This document shows positions 47,283 through 59,678 of a stretch of 64,000 nt of DNA, in pieces. This DNA is from Siphonodentalium dalli. Lineage: Eukaryota > Mollusca > Scaphopoda > Gadilida > Siphonodentaliidae. The notes below the pieces were generated by a model. That model was not told where the DNA came from and did no database searches. It worked only from the letters and a program-made list of their open reading frames with translations. The DNA lies in NCBI GenBank assembly GCA_032622095.1, contig CP136063.1, positions 207,315,934-207,379,933 on the forward strand, written 5' to 3'. The position numbers were made by a program, and so were the translations under genes. Every line of letters begins with the position of its first letter. Positions within the stretch are counted from its first letter, which is position 1.

Positions 47283-47999
47283 ACATGTGCGATAACTCTA
47301 TCTCACAATAACACATTTTATCACGTATTTCGCCCCTAAACCAGGCCTCATATTTTAGAAGACACACGTGTATTACCGGCACTACCAGTGACGTAAGAAC
47401 TTAGCACAATGACGTCGATGTCAATGCCGAAACTTTAGTATTATGTTAACTGGAATATAATTATGATATTCGATTTGTGCTGGGTGACTTAGTGTTGACT
47501 GTGAGATAAACATGGATGACAAGGGTGCTTGTATACTGTTGTCAGCATGAAAAGACACATTTAATCGAACTATATTTCTTCTTGAATGTGTCGTTACTTC
47601 CTCTTTGGTTGTTATCAATCAATATTAATTTGTTTTAACCGCAATCGTTTCGAGATCGTTTCTCCTTTCTAAAATGTGATTATGTGATAAAATGGATCAA
47701 ATTCGTCGCAATTCTATACACAATTATTTAGAGCCTCTTACCTAAATTGGATTAGAGCGTCGCTAAAGCTCGGCTCGAATCGAATTTAGTGCACTCGGTT
47801 AATACATTTCGTACAGAATGGCGACTCATTAGAGATCCTCTATATACGTAACTGAGGTGTTTTCTGTCACATGTTGTGAGACAAAAAATATGTTTTCATA
47901 GTTAGTCAGTGGAAATCAATTGTACCCGTGTCGTGCAATCAAAAGTTAACAGAATGTGATCCATATAGCATCCAACCTGTTATATCAACTGACAAAGCT
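47283..47999. other. Gene-free stretch
   Basis: No gene or clear repeat supported. Confidence 0.45.
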
Positions 48000-48270
48000 T
48001 CTTCCCAATGCGTACCTCGGTATTACCGTGGTAAATTTACCATAATATCGAGGTAAAGTACTCTGGTAGAATTACTATAGTAGATCCACCACATGCATAC
48101 TTACATCCCGGTGAAAGGCATGGGTGGGAACATTTTACTAGAGTAAAATTACATGAGTGGGTATACATGTATGCATATACTACGGCGACCATTTACTAGA
48201 GGAATTTTACCAGAGTAAAATTACTTTTTCCAATCACTCTGATAAAATACCAGAGCGCTTTCACCATGGT
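48000..48270. repeat. Degraded relative of the GGTAAA-type TIR element
   Basis: Dense CTGGTAAA, TTTACCAGAG and ACCATGGT motifs in both orientations, as in the termini of the 45970-47282 element. Ends and target duplications are not resolved. Confidence 0.45.
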
Positions 48271-48379
48271 TTTAGGAATATTTTTTAATAAGGGCAAATT
48301 TTAAGTGTGAGTCAAAATTCTCTTTTGATTTCTTTTCTCCGCTGATTCTAATTCTGATTCTCGATGGTATGTGCTTCAC

Positions 48380-48850
48380 TCTAAGGGTGGATGTGGAGTT
48401 CACACCCTTGAGAATTTCCTAGAATCCAAGATGGCGTCCAACATGGCCGACGTGTTACAGAATATGAACTATTGGTTCAATCCGCTTTATTTGAGAGAAG
48501 ATATTGTCAACAGTATACAGTATTGTGATTCTATTATATTGTACTACCTACTGTGGGAAATAGTTGTACTCCACTAGATGGCTGCCAAAATGTCGACCGG
48601 AATTGGAAAAAAGAATGTTTTTCACTCATATCTCCTAAATGCGTTTCTACTGCTTTCAACTGGTGGTATTGTGGTTTGTTTTCCTATTATGTATATCATA
48701 TGATAATTTCGTCGATGATATATGTTATTCCTTTGGTCTCAGTCTCTTCCAGTTCCTCCAAAACAATATTAAGATCGCACTATATTTCACCGATAATAAC
48801 TTTCGTGTTTCTAGCCATAGTTTACTGTGAACTGAACAGAACTGTGTGAT
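48380..48850 (+). repeat. Dispersed repeat, CCAAGATGGCGTCC family
   Basis: Shares, in order, GGTGGATGTG, TTGAG, ATCCAAGATGGCGTC.AACAT, ATGCCAAA..GACCG.AATTGGAAAA, TCATATCTCCTA and TTTCCTRTTAT with 60860-61275 read on the minus strand. The inner part (TTTCAACTGGTGG) also resembles the arms of the 12.8-18.3 kb composite. Frames here are artefacts. Confidence 0.7.
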
Positions 48851-49975
48851 TTAGGTGCAATCATATGAAATTCAATATCGTTAGTGTCTGAAATTGGCGG
48901 CGAAGTGTCAATTGTGTCGCAATTTGTTTACATTAGTCCAGAATCAATATGTTTAAACTAAAATTCACTATTAATATTTCCCTCTGTCGGTTATTTATCC
49001 ACTGATTGCGGTTCCATAGATGCACACATAGAGAGCAATTTTATAAAATTCAAAGTAGTGTCCATGATGGATGTCAAATTCATTATTTACTCTGATCTTT
49101 GGTATACGCAGTGAGGCATATTAACACATCTTCATAGGAGCAATGCGCACATGTGTTCATAAACAAAAGCATCAACGAGCTCAAATTGACGGAAACAAAA
49201 AAGCCAATTGTTCAAAAATTAAATATAATTTTGCTGTGGGAACGGCGATGTAACATTTCCTGGTAACATTATTATGGATGCTCAATAGTTTTGGAGAAAG
49301 CAATACCGAGTAACATCTGGGCGGCTGATGACTGCTCATTATAGGCCACCTCATGACAAGCAACTCTGACCAAACCTCAATGTAGAACCGATCGGGTACA
49401 TCCTTTGTCCATATATAATCCATGATCATGTGACTAAAGGTAATGTGGTGTACTGGGTCGGGAAAGATAATGCAGTATAACCATATTATCTAGAATTAAG
49501 ACCGGGTCCAACTGTGATGCTGGTTTCGGCAGGTCAAATACAATGATATGTAGTGTACTCACAACCCTGTATATGCATGCTGAATCACCAAGGTTGCCAT
49601 TTATCTCCTGGTGAATGTGTCTGGATCTACACCGCGATAAATCACAATCGGACATGCACTGGGTGCCTAACAAAATTAATACTATCACTCAGTCGGGAAC
49701 ATGTAGATTAACTAAGATTATGACCAGATGTCGAGGTATGAAAACAACAAAAGCAGTTGTTCACGTATCTAATACACCTTATTGTGCCATAAAAGTGCGT
49801 TCGTTCCAAATGATCTGTGCTAGTAAAACGCTTCCATCATAACTTTCCAAAATATGTGTAAATATACACTCAGAATCATATTAACATACCGAGTTTACCA
49901 TAGTCTCATCGAAATTTCATTTAATTCAAGTCTGCATTCTAAGCAGGCTTCCCCCGAATTACCTTAAATCGCTTA
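48851..49975. other. Gene-free stretch
   Basis: No supported gene. Frames of 75-84 codons occur on both strands without recognisable motifs. Confidence 0.45.
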
Positions 49976-50469
49976 AGGCCCGTTCCAAACGACGGATTTT
50001 TGTCGACTCGAATCTAATACCAGACCCACAATTGTATTAAATGCGTCAAAAATGCGACGTTTGAAACAATTAGATCCGTGTCAGACGCATCACAAACGAA
50101 TCTCCGTCCAATTCAGACGAATCTTCGTCGGTGATGCGTCTGAAATCCGTCTTGGTTTCAAACGACGGATTTTTGACGACTCGAATCTAATACATGTGAC
50201 GAGAAGAGCCGAAAGTTGCCGAAGAACGAATGCAAATGATATGATAATGATATGATAATGATATAATAATGAGGGGGCTCCCCTTATCTGAGGAAATACC
50301 CACATGACGTCATTTGTCGCACGTTCTCTTTGTCACAAAGAAAGATATATCTATAAGCATTGCTTAGGTAACATTGTGCAAATTGTAATTATTTTGGTAG
50401 TTTGATTCCTCAACGAACATGGCATGTCACTGAATCACATCTTATAATGGATATAGTATCAATGTTTTA

Positions 50470-51175
50470 GAATAATCCACATATACCGGTATAAGGGGTA
50501 GGGTTGTAGCAACTGATTTATAATAATTCATATAGACCGATATTCCTTATTGTAAGGAATAGGGGTGGTAGTCTCTGATGTATAATAATTAATATTTACC
50601 GGTATTACTTATTATAAGGGGCAGAGGTGGTACTACTGATTTATAATAATTCATATATACCGACATTACTTATTATGAGGGGTAAAGGGGTGGTAACCTC
50701 TTATTTATATTAATTCATATATTCAGGTATTACTTGTTATAAGGGGCAGAGTGGTAGCCTATGATTTATAATAATTTATATATACCGGTATTCCTTATTA
50801 TAAGGGGTAGGGGTGGTAGCCTCAGATTTATAATAATTCATATAAACCGGTATTACTTATTATGAGGGGTAGGGATGATAGCCTATGATTTATAATAATT
50901 CATAGATACCGGTATTCCTTATTATAAAGGATGTATAGGTGGTAGCCTATGATTTATAATATATAATTAATATATTCCGGTATTCCTCATTATAAGGGGT
51001 AGGGGTGGTACCACTGATCTTATTTATAATAATTCATATATACCGGCATTACTTATTATGAGGGGTATAGGGGTGGTAACCTCTTATTTATAATAAGTCA
51101 TATATTCCGGTGTTCCTTATTATAAGGGTAGGGGTGGCAGTATCTGATTTATAATAATTCTTGTATACCTGTATA
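50470..51175. repeat. 62-bp satellite, 11-12 copies
   Basis: Units of GATTTATAATAATTCATATA, TACCGGTATTACTTATTATA and AGGGGTAGGGGTGGTAGCCT, with landmark ACCGGTATT at about 50486, 50536, 50597, 50658, 50722, 50783, 50846, 50908, 50975, 51043 and 51107. It lies inside the 49976-52514 element. Confidence 0.9.
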
Positions 51176-51281
51176 TACATGCATGGTATAGACATATATG
51201 GCAATTAGTTGCACGATCTAACATTTATTAGTAGCGCCTATTATATTATATTATATAACTATATGTACTATATACATCCTC

Positions 51282-52230
51282 ATATACATTAGTCCAAGTC
51301 TTCTCGTACTAAAACTAGCTAAGATTTTGGGATGGATATGCTAGTATTTAGTCCGAGTTCCAGGCCCATGCATTCCTATGACACGACTTAAGCGTTAGTG
51401 ACCCGCTCAAATAAAACCACAATTATATGAAATAAAATATCACAATTGCGACAATAAACGGATATTTTCCACAGAAGACATGCTATTTGATCTGAAACCC
51501 ACATCGGTTGTGAATTGAAAGCGGTAATTTAATGTGAAAAGACACATTTGCCGCAGTGTTTACATATTTTTTAAAGTATGCGAACTCAGTTGACCTTGCG
51601 AACTGCGTTCGGCATTTTCCGGTGAAAATATTCCGTAGATTTTCAATCAACCACGCACGATGAATTCTCCATTGTAATCGTAATTATACGTGACAATAAA
51701 TAAATAAATACATAGATTAAATAAATATTGAAGATATAAATGTAATACATTAAATAAATTACGGGAATTACAACCATCTCACAGTTTAAAACAGTGTAAA
51801 CACAATGAGCATTAGAATTTCATGGGGGCCGCCATTTTGTTTGTATCGAAATTCGTCTCGGCCAAAACAAACACCGGACAATGCCGAAGTTCTTCGGAAC
51901 TTGAGTTCGGCTCTCAGTTAAGTAAACAAACAGAAAAAACAACGATGTTTGTGGCAATCAACCGGAATATTCTATGTGTAATTTAACATTAAAGTTAGAT
52001 TATTATACATCATTATGACCATAAGATGTCACTCTTTCCGATGTATATAGCATCATGTATTGCTTTGTTAGGTAAATCGAGTAAAATACACCACAGATTC
52101 CCGCCACAGATCCTGGGCGTAACTCGTGTCATAGGAATGCATGGGCCTGGAACTCGGACTAAATACTAGCATATCCATCCCAAAATCTTAGCTAGTTTTA
52201 GTACGAGAAGACTTGGACTACATATACATA
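51282..52230. mobile_element. Nested TIR element, ~110-bp arms
   Basis: The left arm 51282-51390 (TAGTCCAAGTCTTCTCGTAC ... CATTCCTATGACACG) is the inverted copy of the right arm 52120-52230, with very few differences. The ~730-bp interior contains GTTCGGCATTTTCCGG and a GGGGCCGCCATTTTG motif but no transposase frame. Confidence 0.85.
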
Positions 52231-52514
52231 TGCACATATATTCGCGCTGCAATCGCGCATATATTTATACATAATTTATACTGTATTTTAGTATATATAT
52301 GTATAACATACCGGTATATATAGGCCTCTATGTCTACGCGTGACCATTTTGTGAAGGTAACATGGAGTGCACCTTTAAATAAATCGACCGATGTATCAGA
52401 TTCGACGCGACAAAGATGCGTCCGTCTGAAACAAAATTGACCGCAGACGCATCACCGACGGATTTAATACAATTAGATTCGAGTCGACAAAAATCCGTCG
52501 TTTGGAACGGGCCT

Positions 52515-52960
52515 AGCTTAATTGATTCTATTGGACACTTGTATCTTGGTGCTACTAATTGTGAGCTCTGATTGGCGCTTCTGACGTGGAATCCCGCTGT
52601 TCGGTCAATAGCATGTTTTCGACAATTAATCAGACACACTATTTATGTGTGGTATAGTTAAATTAGACTGAACTATTCGTTGTGTATTACAATCGTCAAC
52701 TTTGTTCCACCATGACCGCGCGTCTTTGAAAATACTCCTTACAAGCAAAAAATGTTTTCAATCGCAAGATGTCGGTAGTAATCACCATATTTAGTGTGAT
52801 TTCTATTTAACCAAATATGCACCATATTGTTGTTGAGATGTTGTCTATAGTAAACCAAATGTGTGCTACGCTACATCAAACAGGTTGAGGAATAACCTGT
52901 GCCAATATTTTGACCGTACTCACATTGGGATCGGATCGCTATTGATTATATAATCTATGC
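52515..52960. other. Gene-free stretch
   Basis: No gene or repeat supported between the two elements. Confidence 0.45.
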
Positions 52961-54970
52961 CAATTAGTCCAGGATATATTGGTCGACCTCTTCACCCCCC
53001 CCCCCCCCCAGGACTCAACTTCACCCCACTAATTTTCTTCCTTAAGGTCTCCTATAAATTTTTTCACTTGTTAACAAGAAAAAAAAGTGGCCGCAGAGAC
53101 TCCAGACAAGATGGCGTCCATCATGGCGGCCATTTTTTTTAAATGCACCATGTCTCTCTGATCGCCGTTATAGTAAAGATGATATCACATGCGGTCTTGT
53201 TTTCCGCTCGATTTGTTAAGCTAATATACAACCCTTACAAATTAGCCAAAAATCCGACACCAGAATACAATATGGCGGCCAAGATGGCCGCCGAAATGTG
53301 AAAATATGCTATTTTTCTGACATGTTACCACCTTTCGTTTGTCTCTGTGGGAAAATGTTGGCATCTTTGCGTCATGTTATACATTTTACATATGGAGGAG
53401 TCATTTTCGACCACATGGGGACCATAATATACATTCATTGCGGGATATTTTTGTCCGATATCACGTTTTCCCCAAATGCCGGTATAATAGGTCAATATAT
53501 GCCGGTGTCCAGCTCACGTGTTTGTTTCGAAAGCTTGGAATTCTTAGCAGCGAGCTTCATTCGTGGTATAGCTTATGGTATATTCAGATGCTACATATGG
53601 GGTATAGGCGTCATCTTGTGCGATACACTAGAAAGGTATTCGGTCGATGCGTATACTAGCTTTCAGAAGGACCTATCTATCTGCGTATTGTCAGATTTGG
53701 TGACCCAATGGGGATAACAACGTGTACACCTGGTGATCTTCCCAAACAGCCACTTCCCAATATATGGTTCATCAATTCGCATACTCATCTAATGCACTGA
53801 CGTACCCGGAGAACTTCTGAATATGGCTTCGAATGTTGAAAGCCCGACATTTGACGGATGCATTTCTGCTAAGGCGTAGAAGACCATAATGCATAATATA
53901 CCCAAACTCCTTGAACATGATCATAAGAACAAGCTTGTTGGCGTCCAGCAATCGTCTCACCGAACAGATCCAAGCAGATGATAACAATACACACGGTGCT
54001 AGTTTGTGGGTATGTGTCATGATAGTGGAGATGAAATTGGACCATGACTGCACCGCCCCTTATTTTGTTATGTTTTAGATTCAAACAGGATCTCATGTGT
54101 GGCTTTGCTTTCCTTGTATATGCTAAGATTGTATGTTCCCATCCGTTTGGAACCCGTTCTTAAACAGCTGGACCAGGCGTGTGCCATTGGCTACTACTGT
54201 ATAAGCCCCGCCAAGACTGGAGTGTAATCTTAAAGGCGATACCTTTGATAGTTGGTTGATATGTCATACTCACGCTGGGTGGTATGATTCAAGAAAGTAA
54301 AATCCCAGAAGGATTCCAGGGACTCACATGCAGTGAGTAATGTACAACAAATATAAAAGTCTGTAAAAACATCAGCCCAGAAGGATTCCAGGGACTCACA
54401 TACAGTAAGTAATTCATTGATTCGAAACATTACATCGCGTTATTAACGTATATTCGGCTTTGACCTATTATACCGGCATTTGGGAAAACGTGATATCGGA
54501 CAAAAAAATCCCGCAATGACTGTATATTATGGTCCTCCTCCATATGATAAAAGTATAACATGACGCAAAGATGCCAACATTTTCCCACAGAGACAAACGA
54601 AAGGTGGTAACATGTCAGAAAAATAGCATATTTTCACATTTCGGCGGCCATCTTGGCCGCCATATTGGATTCTGGTGTCGGATTTTTGGCTAATTTGTAA
54701 GGGTTGTATATTAGCATAACAAATCGAGCGGAAAACAAGACCGCATGTGATATCATCTTTACTATAACGGCGATCAAAGAGACATAGTGCATTTAAAATA
54801 AATGGCCAACATGATGGACGCCATCTTGTTTGGAGTCTCTGCGGCCTCCAATTTTTCTTGTTAACAAGTGAAAACAATTAGAGGAGACCTTAAGGAAGAA
54901 AATTAGTAGGGTGAAGTTGAGTCCTGGGGGGGGGGTGCAGAGGTCGACCAATATCTCCTGGACTAAATTG
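52961..54970. mobile_element. 2-kb element with ~0.5-kb inverted arms
   Basis: The left arm (52961 to about 53500) and right arm (about 54450-54970) are near-identical inverted copies, beginning CAATTAGTCCAGGA.ATATT, followed by a C-run and GGACTCAACTTCACCC. The arms carry AAGATGGCGTCCATCATGG and GGCGGCCAAGATGGCCGCC motifs. The unique ~950-bp centre has a 65-bp-spaced direct repeat (AGAAGGATTCCAGGGACTCA at about 54307 and 54380). Similar peptides read from both strands (KICYFSDMLPPFVCLCGK) simply reflect the inverted arms. No transposase. Confidence 0.85.
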
Positions 54971-55660
54971 CTTTCAATCCGACGCCAGTCTCCGAGAGCT
55001 ATATATTCAAAAATATACCAAGAAGGATCATTGGGAAATTGATATATTACAATTGTCGCTGAGACATCATTGTATTTCCTACTATTAGCTATAGTTCTTA
55101 ATAATTTCACATGGGATTGGTATCCGTACCTTATTGCTCAGGGAAATTATATTGTACTTTATGCATATGCATACATAGGTTATTGAATAAATGTTAACTC
55201 ATGGAAATGTGGTCAATAATATCCGGATTGTTGATGTCTTAACTCAGAAAAGGCTCAGTAATAATAACATTTCATGATGGCACCATTATATTGTACCGGC
55301 ACCCCGTTGTATATACACATAGACCATACATGGCCGCAAGACCAATATGATAAGATTTCTATGTACATATATTCTCAGAATTATGAACAGCATCAGTACG
55401 CACGAATCATATTACCAATCATATCTTAGAATATATCGCGTGTGCATTATTCTGAGGTAACATCACTAAATGGCATCTGGAATAAATGAAAAAATGACGC
55501 GGAAGTATCTGGACTTCTGCAATATATACCCCGTACCACATGATCACTGTATATTCCATAACCATAGCGTCTTCTCTGTTGTTTCCTAAATTGTTATTAC
55601 GCCACCTGTGGTGTTTCTAGCTTCTGAGATTTTGATATTGCGTGGTGGACAGGGCGAATG
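54971..55660. other. Gene-free stretch
   Basis: No gene or repeat supported. Confidence 0.45.
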
Positions 55661-56120
55661 TATTCTTGGAGATTGTTTGTACCTTACTCAATCGTACCGA
55701 TAGAATCACGCAGATGCCGAAATTGTGAAGTTAACGCCACCGGTGTATAATACGTTTATGAAAATATGATAAATCGTATCGATAGAGTCAGGACAGGCTC
55801 AAATTGTAAACTTAAAGTCACCGGTGTAATAATATGTTGTTGAGAATATAAATAATTTGATAGACTGAAAATAATATATAACCCATTGGGAGCCCCTGAT
55901 GTATTCTTGTTTGTACCTTACTCAATCGTACCGATAGAATCACGTAGATGCTTAAATTGTAAAGTTAACGCCACCGGTGTATAATACGATTTTGAAAATG
56001 TGTTAAATCGTATCGATAGAGTCAGGACAGGCTGAAATTGTAAACTTAAAGTCACTTGTTGTTGAAAATATAAATAATCTGATAGACTGAAAATAATGTG
56101 TAACCCATTGAGAACCCCTG
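55661..56120. repeat. Tandem duplication, 234-bp period
   Basis: TTGTTTGTACCTTACTCAAT begins units at 55673 and 55907. Each unit contains two related halves (CGTACCGATAGAATCACG and CGTATCGATAGAGTCAGG, each followed by AAATTGTAAA.TTAA..CACC), so the array is a higher-order repeat. Confidence 0.85.
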
Positions 56121-56389
56121 GTTTAGTGAAGTGCATTGTGGGAAGTTTAATTGTGATTCACCTCCATCTTTATTTTCTGGAATTATCACCAAGATTTCTG
56201 CACTCTATTCTCTTAAAATGTACCCTGATCGGTCATATTCTTTTGATAATTCTATCTAAATACATCTTAGCTACTATTCGGATCTGCTGTCCCCGTCGAA
56301 GAAGGTTTAGTTTGACCAAAACGGCTATTGACAAAAGTTTGTTTACAAAAATTGAGCACACTCAATGACCCGTAGGCCGTACACGCTGT

Positions 56390-57440
56390 AAATTTTTGAT
56401 CGAAAACAAATTCAATTTCTTCCATCTAAAACATAATTACGCGCTGAACTCTGTCATTTTAAGAATATAGTAGTATTATACACATACACACCAAGTTTCA
56501 GCTCAAAATTTTGAAAAATGACAGTTTTATAGACATAAATCGATTTTAAATTTAATGGCAAATCCCATGTATGATGTATGATGTTAAATTTTATCATCGA
56601 AAAAAAAAAATATTTCTTCGATCTAGGAAATAATTACGTGCTGTACCCTGTCATATTTGACTGGTTCTACCTGATAATTGTGTGACAGTACAATCGCGTT
56701 ACTTTATACGTCATCATTGGTCATTATCACTCGACAAATTTATTTTGGTCTATCGTATCAACCCCTATTTCCCCCGCGTAGCCTGACTAAGTGTCTTTAT
56801 CGCTCCACTAATTTGTATCGTTTCATCGGTATGAATTCCATATCCAATTATCCACATATAACCAACCCAACCTCTAATCCCGGTCCAATTTATTTATTTC
56901 TTTCATCGGTATATAGTCATGTTACGTAATATTTTATCTCGTGATACTTGTACTTATATGTCTATGGTATTACTATAGTATACCGTATATGTATATCAAT
57001 TGCTATTCCTTTCTATATAATCCTGGTGCCAACTATAGAGATAATTTCAGACCCCCACCCCAATTTTATATAATTGCTGCTTTAGTACAGTCATGATGCA
57101 TTACATGGCAACATCGATCCACTAATTTATGTCAATTCATCAACTTCATCGGTACAAACCCCTTTTTTCTCCGAGTCCATATAACCAACCCAACATCTTA
57201 TAGAACTCCATAAATGACTATTCTGGCACTATATAGAGATGACGAAGATTCTGACACCCCCCTATTTTATAGCCTTGTTGCAACAGTAGAGTTGATATGC
57301 ATAATATGTCAACATTGGTCGTTATTGCTCTACAAATTTATATCGGTTCAACCCTTAGTTCCCTGTATCGCCCACCCCTCCCTCAATTTATTTTTTCATT
57401 TGTATTATAGTCTCGTCACATACACATTTTATCTTTTGTA
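56390..57440. repeat. Diverged tandem repeats, pyrimidine-rich
   Basis: Two diverged units at 56390-56660 share AATTTCTTC-ATCTA, AAATAATTACG and CTGTCAT. Between 56690 and 57440 at least three units share TCATTGGTCATTATC, CTCCACTAATTT, ATCGGT and ATAACCAACCCAAC. No gene. Confidence 0.55.
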
Positions 57441-57550
57441 ACTTTTGCTTCAAAGCGTCGAGATCCGCTGCAGACAATACAAAACTGACAACATTTTGAA
57501 ATGTAAGCAGGCTTCAAACTCATATTATCCAAGAAAAACTCTGGTTACAT

Positions 57551-59093
57551 CAGGGGGGGGGTCGGAAAAAAATTCCAGGCACGTAAGATGGGGTGGGTGG
57601 GTGTCTCTTGGGTCCAAAAAGCAGTTTTTTTCCATATGCCAAATTTTTTTTCCATTCCTGCTATTGAATCTTATTTTAATGTGTTTTGAACAGAAACAGG
57701 TCATATATAGTTAATAGTAATGCTATACTACATATAGAGGTTATCAAAAGTTGGATCAGTTGCACAATGGCCAACAATAACCCAAATTCAACTTGATATA
57801 ACTAGAAACAGCGCTATTCAAGTTGGAAAAATAAAATTTAATCAGGATTCCATCTACTGATACAACAAAATAAGAATAACTATGCCGAACTCAGTTGAAA
57901 ATAAGCGATAAAATGAAAGCACACTTGACCATATGTGACATGGATATAATAAATAATGGAATAAAATAGACTTTTGACAACGTAAAACATAAAATCTTAA
58001 CTACTAAATTGAAGGCCAGCCGGGCCAGCTTGAACAATTTCACATTGTTTTCCATGTTAATGTGGATCAGCTTGTAATCTTAATCACAGTAACGAAGATT
58101 TTATCGTCACTGATATCGTGAGCAAAAAAGAAGTGAAATTGGGCTATCCATCCATATTATTCCCAATTATTACGAAGCCTATTACTTCAGGCAGTGGCTA
58201 CCAGCCTGCCATTACATGCTATGACATGTTTCCTCAGTTCTGGTTTCTGAGATGCCCCAAGAAGAGTCATGCGGGTATATCATGGTTATGTTTGGTATTA
58301 GCATTATTCTTCAAACTGGGATGAACTGGGATGAACAGTTGTATTTCCACATGTTTTGATAAACAATTTGATTCCAGCAATACAGTGAGTAATGCCCTAA
58401 TTAAACGACTCCATAACCACAGCAGAATAATGGGTAATTTTTCAGGATTTAGTCAGAAATATGGCTTGTTGTCATTCATCGGAAAGCTCTCAGGGAGAAA
58501 ACTGAAAAATTACCCATTATTCTGCTCTGGTTATGGAGTCGATTAATTAGGGCATTACTGTATATCACATAGCAAATATCAAAATATCAAATAATCTGAA
58601 ATTTGTTGTACCGGTACCAGCCGGTACCATGTATTATGTAGAATACTCAAATGTGATTATGTGACTAGATCATGTGACTATATATTATGAAAATGAATGT
58701 TAATAAAAACTTTGGCACTCTGCCTATATATCCCTAGAAATGTGATTATGTTGACACATTTCTTGATTAATGACACTTATATGATAAATTCAAATAGTAT
58801 CGTTATCTCATTATGCACTGTTCTATTCAAATATCGCGCAATAAATTATGATAATGCAGGATAATCAGCTATTTTGTTGCTCAATTGATCATTTTCTCAA
58901 ATTTAGGGGGGGTGGGTGTCCAAACTGACCGGAAAAAACTTCCTGAAACGGAAACAAAAGGGTGGGTGTCCAAAATTGCCTGGAAAAAAAGGCCGGAAAC
59001 GGAAGAAATTGGGTGGGTGGGTCCCCCGAGGCCGGAAAAAATAAAAATCATCATACGTGCCTGGAAACTTTTTCCGACCCCCCCCCCCCCCTG
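57551..59093. mobile_element. CAGGG-ended element with GTTACAT flanks
   Basis: Left end CAGGGGGGGGGTCGGAAAAA and the complementary right end, with pairing continuing through TTCCAGGCACGTA-GATG. It is flanked by GTTACAT at 57544-57550 and 59094-59100 (CTGGTTACAT is shared at both sides). CAGGG termini with a 7-8 bp duplication fit hAT-like elements. GGGTGGGTGGGT tracts lie inside both ends. A TA-flanked MITE is nested at 58383-58560. No transposase frame seen. Confidence 0.75.
58383..58560. mobile_element. TA-flanked MITE (CAGTAATG family), long copy
   Basis: A 178-bp near-palindrome: CAGTGAGTAATGCCCTAATT ... AATTAGGGCATTACTG, TA on both sides. Arms include ATAACCACAGCAGAATAATG and its complement. 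It appears to fold into one long hairpin. Confidence 0.85.
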
Positions 59094-59211
59094 GTTACAT
59101 AAAAAATTTGTGTATACGGTGTACGCGCATTTGTTGCGTTAAAAACCAAAGGTCCCAAGTCAAGGTCCAAATCCCCAACACACTGATGTGAGGTTTAACT
59201 CCATCTACATA

Positions 59212-59340
59212 CAGTAATGTCCAAAGTAATTCATCACTTAACCACAGCAAAAGTGTGTGTATTTTTTCATGATTCTAAATCCTGAAAAATTACCCATAAT
59301 TATGCTGTGGTTAAAGGGTCAATTACTTTGGGCATTACTG
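59212..59340. mobile_element. TA-flanked MITE (CAGTAATG family), trio copy 1
   Basis: 129-bp hairpin element, CAGTAATGTCCAAAGTAATT ... GGGCATTACTG, TA on both sides. It is followed by a ~45-bp spacer (AACCAATATAAGGATTTGAG...) shared with the next copies. Confidence 0.9.
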
Positions 59341-59386
59341 TAACCAATATAAGGATTTGAGGTTTAATGATAACTCAATCATCATA

Positions 59387-59511
59387 CAGTAATGTTCAAA
59401 GCAATTGACCACTTAACCACAGCAGAATAATGGGTAATTTGAGGATTGTAAATGCTGAAAAAATACATAATTTTGCTGTGGTTAAGTGGTCAATTACTTT
59501 GGGCATTACTG
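59387..59511. mobile_element. TA-flanked MITE (CAGTAATG family), trio copy 2
   Basis: 125-bp hairpin element, 175 bp downstream of copy 1 with the same termini and the same following spacer. Confidence 0.9.
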
Positions 59512-59557
59512 TAACCAATATAAGGATTTGAGGTTTAAAGATAACTCAATCCTCATA

Positions 59558-59678
59558 CAGTAATGTCCAAAGTAATTGACCACAGCAAAATTATTGGTAA
59601 ATTTTCAGGATTTCAAATCCTGAAAAATTACCAATAATTATGATGTGGTTAAGTGGTCAATTACTTTGGGTATTACTG
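59558..59678. mobile_element. TA-flanked MITE (CAGTAATG family), trio copy 3
   Basis: 121-bp hairpin element, 171 bp downstream of copy 2. The spacer motif AACCAATA.AAGGAT.TGAGG repeats again after it. Confidence 0.9.

Larger units (their letters stand above)
49976..52514. mobile_element. 2.5-kb element with 43-bp perfect TIRs
   Basis: The first 43 bases (beginning AGGCCCGTTCCAAACGACGG) are exactly complementary to the last 43 bases. A GCTTA pair (49971-49975, 52516-52520) may be a 5-bp target duplication, offset by one base at the right. A second, slightly changed copy of the end sequence lies at about 50155-50195. The body contains a 62-bp satellite (50470-51165) and a nested TIR element (51282-52230). 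No transposase frame. Confidence 0.85.

Noticed and set aside
53298-54877. Two frames on opposite strands encoding the same peptide
   Set aside because: They lie in the inverted arms of the 52961-54970 element and have no recognisable domain.
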